In this document: in pieces, positions 17,621-18,927 of the stretch | Layout of the letters: each line of letters opens with the position of its first letter | How positions within the stretch are numbered: position 1 is the stretch's first letter | Assembly: GCA_051953655.1 (NCBI GenBank) | Contig: JBQCIO010000053.1 | Location: forward strand, 1-18,927 | DNA from: JBQCHF01 sp051953655 | GTDB taxonomy: Bacteria > Actinomycetota > Actinomycetes > Motilibacterales > Motilibacteraceae | DNA: 18,927 bases | Reading direction: 5' to 3' | Translations under genes and position numbers: made by a program | The notes under the pieces: generated by a model | What the model was told of the DNA's origin: nothing | The model's database searches: none | What the model saw: the letters and a program-made list of their open reading frames with translations, nothing else

Positions 17621-18414
17621 CTGCGGAGGAACGGGCGGCTCGGTCACCGTCGTCGTCGGCGGCGCCGGCGGGAGCCGCACCGGTGCAGGACCTCACCGGC
17701 GGGCAGCACGCCCACCCCGGGTCGCAGGAGCCCAAGGAGGGCGGCCTCGGCGACCGGACCAACCGGATCCGCGCCTCGGTGCTCGGGGCCAACGACGGCA
17801 TCGTGTCCGTCGCGGGCATCGTGCTCGGCGTCGCCGGCGCCACCACCGACCGCGGCCAGATCCTCGTCGCGGGCCTGGCCGGCCTGGTGGCCGGAGCGCT
17901 GTCGATGGCCTCCGGCGAGTACGTCTCGGTCAGCTCCCAGCGCGACACCGAGCAGGCCGCGCTGGAGAGGGAGAAGCGCGAGCTGCGCGAGGACCCGCGC
18001 GGCGAGCAGGAGGAGCTCGCCGCCATGTACGAGGAGCAGGGCGTGTCGCCGCACCTCGCGCATGCCGTGGCGGCCGAGCTGCACGCCGAGGACCCGCTCA
18101 CCGCGCACGCCCGGATGGAGCTCGGCATCGACCCGGACGAGCTGGTGAGCCCGTGGGGGGCTGCCATCAGCTCGTTCATCTCGTTCACGATCGGCGCGCT
18201 GCTGCCGCTGCTGTCGGTGGCGCTGGTGCCGGTCACCGCGCGCTTCCCCGCCACCTTCGTCGCGATGCTCGTGGCGCTGGCGCTGACCGGTTGGCTCAGC
18301 GCCCGGCTGGGGGACGCACCCGTCGGCCGCGCGCTCGCCCGCAACGTGCTCGGCGGGGCCGTGGCGATGGCGGCCACCTACGGCGTCGGCCGGCTCGTCG
18401 GCATAGCGGTCTGA
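17617..18414 (+). CDS. VIT1/CCC1-family Fe2+/Mn2+ transporter
   Basis: Membrane transporter of 265 aa related to yeast CCC1 and plant VIT1, which export or sequester ferrous iron and manganese. GTG at 17617 overlaps the upstream stop as GTGA, with GAGGAGG about 8 nt before it. After a disordered N-terminus of about 45 residues come five membrane segments at roughly 55-76, 82-104, 181-203, 211-229 and 240-262. Diagnostic motifs are GANDGIVS (57-64) and SMASGEYVSV (96-105). Between segments 2 and 3 is a Glu-rich cytoplasmic region (about 110-172), corresponding to the metal-binding domain. Likely physiological role is iron or manganese detoxification, but direction and metal preference cannot be read from sequence. 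Coupling to a pterin dehydratase is unexplained. Confidence 0.9.
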   Translation: MTAEERAARSPSSSAAPAGAAPVQDLTGGQHAHPGSQEPKEGGLGDRTNRIRASVLGANDGIVSVAGIVLGVAGATTDRGQILVAGLAGLVAGALSMASGEYVSVSSQRDTEQAALEREKRELREDPRGEQEELAAMYEEQGVSPHLAHAVAAELHAEDPLTAHARMELGIDPDELVSPWGAAISSFISFTIGALLPLLSVALVPVTARFPATFVAMLVALALTGWLSARLGDAPVGRALARNVLGGAVAMAATYGVGRLVGIAV

Positions 18415-18482
18415 CGCGGGTTCCTCTCGGTCCTGCCGGGCAGATGGGCCTGAGCTGGAGGTCTGGTCGACGGGTGGAGGAC

Positions 18483-18779
18483 ATGGTGGGGAACGAAGGT
18501 TCGCAGCAGCTGTCCGCGCAGGAGATCTCCGACGCGGTGTCGGCGTTGCCGGGGTAGCGGGGGGACGAGAGCGGCCTGACTCGCGTGGTGCCCGCCGGCG
18601 GCAGTGGTGAGAACCCCGAGTCGCTCGTGGCGGAGCTGCGCTCCGCGGTGGACGGGATCCGCGTGGAGCAGGACGGCGCCGACGTCGTGGTCCGCCTGGG
18701 CGACGGCCGGGTCACGGCCGACGACGTCGAGCGGGCGGCGCTCGTGGACCGGGCGCTGGCGGCGACCAGCGGGGACTGA
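18483..18779 (+). pseudogene. Divergent pterin-dehydratase-like gene interrupted by an in-frame amber codon
   Basis: One frame runs from ATG 18483 (or GTG 18486, better spaced from GGAGG) to TGA 18779, broken only by TAG at 18555-18557. The first part, LSAQEISDAVSALPG, is the N-terminal signature of carbinolamine dehydratases. The family then continues with Trp-Arg, and here the TAG is followed by CGG (Arg) and GDESGLTRVV. The second part ends VVVRLGDGRVTADDVERAALVDRAL, resembling the family C-terminus (VTxxDVxLAxxID). The catalytic HHP and TH motifs are absent, so the intact product would be a dehydratase-like protein without activity, about 98 residues. TGG to TAG is one substitution. It may be real decay or a sequencing error near the contig end; a shorter product from GTG 18585 (64 aa) is also possible. 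Confidence 0.6.
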
Positions 18780-18800
18780 GGTCCTGACGACGACGGGGCC

Positions 18801-18823
18801 GCGGGGGGGGGCCCGCCCCCCGC
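18801..18823. terminator. GC-only hairpin after the broken gene
   Basis: gcgggggg (18801-18808) pairs with ccccccgc (18816-18823) around a 7-nt loop, 21 bp past the last stop. It could be a terminator, but the long G run is also where base calling often fails, and the sequence after it looks unreliable. Confidence 0.3.
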
Positions 18824-18836
18824 CCCGCGCGGTGGT

Positions 18837-18927
18837 TAAACAGGCCAAAAATAGAAAAAAATAACCAAAAAGCCCAACACAGACACCGCGAACAAAAACA
18901 CCCCAAACACACCGAAGATAAAAAGAG
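18837..18927. other. A-rich, T-poor terminal stretch of doubtful origin
   Basis: From 18841 to the end (87 nt) I count 49 A, 24 C, 11 G and 3 T, about 40% GC, against a very GC-rich remainder. The change is abrupt and comes right after a G/C homopolymer hairpin. It has no gene, repeat unit or recognisable element. A low-quality contig end is the simplest reading; I would not annotate biology here. Confidence 0.55.

Noticed and set aside
18585..18779. Stand-alone 64-residue gene
   Set aside because: It has no good ribosome site and continues in the same frame from a dehydratase-like N-terminus across one TAG, so a broken longer gene explains it better. Re-initiation is not excluded.
18604..18864. 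86-codon frame at the window end
   Set aside because: It overlaps the broken dehydratase-like gene in another frame, has shadow-like composition, and runs into the doubtful A-rich tail.

Overview
The window comes from a very GC-rich actinomycete chromosome. The mycothiol gene mshB, GTG starts, GC-rich third codon positions and hairpins without U-tracts all fit. A soil actinomycete near Geodermatophilaceae or Frankiales is plausible, but the genus is inference. I count 12 intact protein genes, one broken gene, and no tRNA, rRNA, CRISPR array or insertion sequence.

Layout. (1) 96-2117, minus: a divergent membrane AAA+ metalloprotease of the FtsH superfamily, with a perfect 40-bp palindrome just past its stop. 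(2) 2118-2488: a spacer holding a 23-bp inverted repeat. (3) 2489-3394, minus: mshB, possibly leaderless. It is divergent from (4) 3463-5640, plus: a dipeptidyl-peptidase IV type S9 serine peptidase. (5) 5650-5691: a bidirectional terminator hairpin. (6) 5745-12078, minus: a five-gene oligopeptide/dipeptide ABC importer, transcribed as permease C, binding lipoprotein A, permease B, ATPase D, ATPase F. B/D and D/F overlap by 4 nt, and the spacer between A and B carries a strong hairpin and a small tandem repeat. (7) 12411-14276, minus: typA/bipA, a translational GTPase. (8) 14616-16712, minus: a PAS-GAF-SpoIIE phosphatase-HATPase regulator. (9) 16743-17192, minus: a MutT2-like Nudix hydrolase, 30 bp upstream of (8). 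(10) 17282-17620, plus: pterin-4a-carbinolamine dehydratase, overlapping by 4 nt (11) 17617-18414, a VIT/CCC1-type Fe/Mn transporter. (12) 18483-18779, plus: a second, divergent dehydratase-like gene interrupted by an amber codon where the family has Trp. (13) From about 18837 the sequence becomes A-rich and almost T-free, which looks like a poor contig end.

How it fits together. The set phhB-like / mutT2-like / typA / family-5 binding lipoprotein / mshB recalls the M. tuberculosis Rv1159A-Rv1170 neighbourhood (phhB, mutT2, typA, lpqW, mshB). Much of the window is therefore conserved actinobacterial backbone, with the SpoIIE-type regulator and the full peptide importer as lineage-specific content. 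The S9 peptidase and the peptide importer are convergent neighbours, and both handle peptides. I see no convincing undescribed multi-gene system. The items most worth a second look are the unusual FtsH-like protease, the amber-interrupted dehydratase paralogue, the 2413-2464 inverted repeat, and the structured spacers in the importer operon.
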